Below, piece after piece: positions 63,030 through 64,000 of a DNA stretch of 64,000 nt. The translations under genes were made by a program, and so were the position numbers. The notes beneath the pieces are model-generated. The model saw only the letters and a list, made by a program, of their open reading frames with translations. It was not told the origin of the DNA and searched no databases. Position 1 is the first letter of the stretch; the number at the start of each line of letters is the position of its first letter. The stretch is from Kitasatospora herbaricolor. GTDB lineage: Bacteria > Actinomycetota > Actinomycetes > Streptomycetales > Streptomycetaceae. The DNA lies in the NCBI RefSeq assembly GCF_030813695.1, contig NZ_JAUSVA010000002.1, positions 2,046,001-2,110,000 of the forward strand. Reading direction: 5' to 3'.

Positions 63030-64000
63030 TCAGAGCGCGGCCGCGAGCCGGGTGCCCTGGTCGATGGCACGCTTGGCGTCGAGCTCGGCCGCCACGTCCG
63101 CGCCGCCGATCAGACGGGGCGCCAACCCCTGTGCCCTGAGGGCCTCGTAGAGGTCCCGGCGGGGCTCCTGCCCGGTGCACAGCACCACGGTGTCGACCGG
63201 GACGATCCGCTGCTCGCCGTCCAGGGTGATGTGCAGGCCCTGGTCGTCGATCCGGTCGTAGCTCACGCCGGCGACCATGGTGACACCGCGGTGCTTGAGC
63301 TCGGTGCGGTGGATCCAGCCGGTGGTCTTGCCCAGGCCCGCGCCGACCTTGCTGGTCTTGCGCTGGAGCAGGTGGACGGTCCGCCGGGCCGGGCGGCGGA
63401 CGGGCTCGCGCAGGCCGCCGGGGCCGCGGTGCTCGGTGTCGACGCCCCACTGCTCGAAGAAGGCCTCGGGCGTCCGCCCGGTCTCCTCCCCCGGGTCGGT
63501 GAGGTACTCGGCCACGTCGAACCCGATGCCGCCCGCGCCGAGGATCGCCACCCGCTCCCCCACCTCGGCCTTGTCGCGCAGCACGTCCAGGTACCCCACC
63601 ACGCTGGGGTGGTCGGCGCCGGGGATGTCCGGGGTGCGCGGCAGGACTCCGGTGGCGATGACGATCTCGTCGTACCCCTCACCGGTGAGGGTGTCGGCGG
63701 TGACGGGCGTGGAGAGCCGGACGTCGACCCCTGCGGCCGCCAGCTGGTGGCGGTAGTAGCGGATCGTCTCGTCGAACTCCTCCTTGCCCGGCACCTGGCG
63801 GGCGACGTTGAGCTGCCCGCCGATCTCGGGGGCGGCGTCGTAGAGGGTGACGGTGTGTCCGCGCTGCGCGGCGGAGACGGCGAAGGCCAGGCCGGCCGGG
63901 CCGGCGCCGACCACGGCCACCCGCTTGCGCAGGCGGGTCGGGGTGAGCACGATCTCGGTCTCGTGGCAGGCCCTGGGGTTGACCAGGCAGGAGGTGATCC
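63030..64000 (-). CDS. 2,4-dienoyl-CoA reductase-like (FadH), C-terminal part, cut by the window edge
   Basis: The visible part covers 323 residues; the N-terminal flavin barrel is to the right of the window. The first visible residues contain ITSCLVNPRACHE, the third and fourth ligands of the 4Fe-4S cluster. The FAD (VAVVGAGPAGLAFA) and NADPH (VAILGAGGIGFDVAE) domains follow. The enzyme reduces dienoyl-CoA in unsaturated fatty-acid breakdown. The ATG-type start that gives 63950 is inside the gene and not real. Confidence 0.93.
   Translation of the reverse strand, partial: ITSCLVNPRACHETEIVLTPTRLRKRVAVVGAGPAGLAFAVSAAQRGHTVTLYDAAPEIGGQLNVARQVPGKEEFDETIRYYRHQLAAAGVDVRLSTPVTADTLTGEGYDEIVIATGVLPRTPDIPGADHPSVVGYLDVLRDKAEVGERVAILGAGGIGFDVAEYLTDPGEETGRTPEAFFEQWGVDTEHRGPGGLREPVRRPARRTVHLLQRKTSKVGAGLGKTTGWIHRTELKHRGVTMVAGVSYDRIDDQGLHITLDGEQRIVPVDTVVLCTGQEPRRDLYEALRAQGLAPRLIGGADVAAELDAKRAIDQGTRLAAAL

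Overview
The window is a 64 kb chromosomal stretch of a very GC-rich, gene-dense actinomycete of the family Streptomycetaceae (Streptomyces or Kitasatospora type). This is judged from the codon use, GTG/TTG starts, short overlapping operons, a secreted chitinase with a DasR-like operator, F420-type oxidoreductases, a DUF6343 protein and a Streptomyces-type hopanoid cluster. I see no transposase, integrase, CRISPR array or prophage gene.

Left part (1-29.6 kb): a truncated gene for a protein with four copies of a 17-residue motif; a reductase divergent from a GlxA-type regulator; a secreted GH18 chitinase; a spermidine-synthase-like protein; a probable sulfur module (LysR regulator, cysteine dioxygenase, YeiH-type exporter); a histidine kinase/response regulator pair divergent from a MacB-type ABC transporter; a gluABCD-type amino-acid importer; a heterodimeric ABC exporter whose two subunits have complementary motif losses; an aldo/keto reductase; a tandem-duplicated MarR protein; a FabG-like reductase; an LLM oxidoreductase divergent from an XRE regulator; a PAP2 phosphatase and two small proteins.

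Middle part (29.6-48.7 kb): an isoprenoid/envelope block. Nine minus-strand genes (hpnC, hpnD, hpnE, polyprenyl synthase, shc, hpnG, hpnH, dxs, hpnO) make squalene, hopene and extended aminohopanoids. No ispG lies between hpnH and dxs. Directly upstream is a six-gene set (nucleotidyltransferase, glycerol-1-phosphate dehydrogenase-like enzyme, CDP-alcohol phosphotransferase, GT2 glycosyltransferase, TagG/TagH-type exporter) that could build and export a polyol-phosphate surface glycopolymer. A divergent idi gene completes the block. The six-gene set is my best candidate for an undescribed pathway.

Right part (48.7-64 kb): an anti-sigma-type ATPase, tRNA-Leu(GAG), metG, a two-domain VOC protein, a large SF1 helicase-PLD nuclease-DUF5710 fusion that resembles the Mokosh type II anti-phage protein, a secreted M9 collagenase, a 5'-truncated DUF5990 remnant, an XRE regulator/membrane protein pair divergent from an ECF sigma factor, a PhnB-like protein, a PadR regulator and the C-terminal part of a FadH-type dienoyl-CoA reductase that runs off the right edge. 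Convergent gene pairs are commonly separated by long perfect hairpins, given as terminators.
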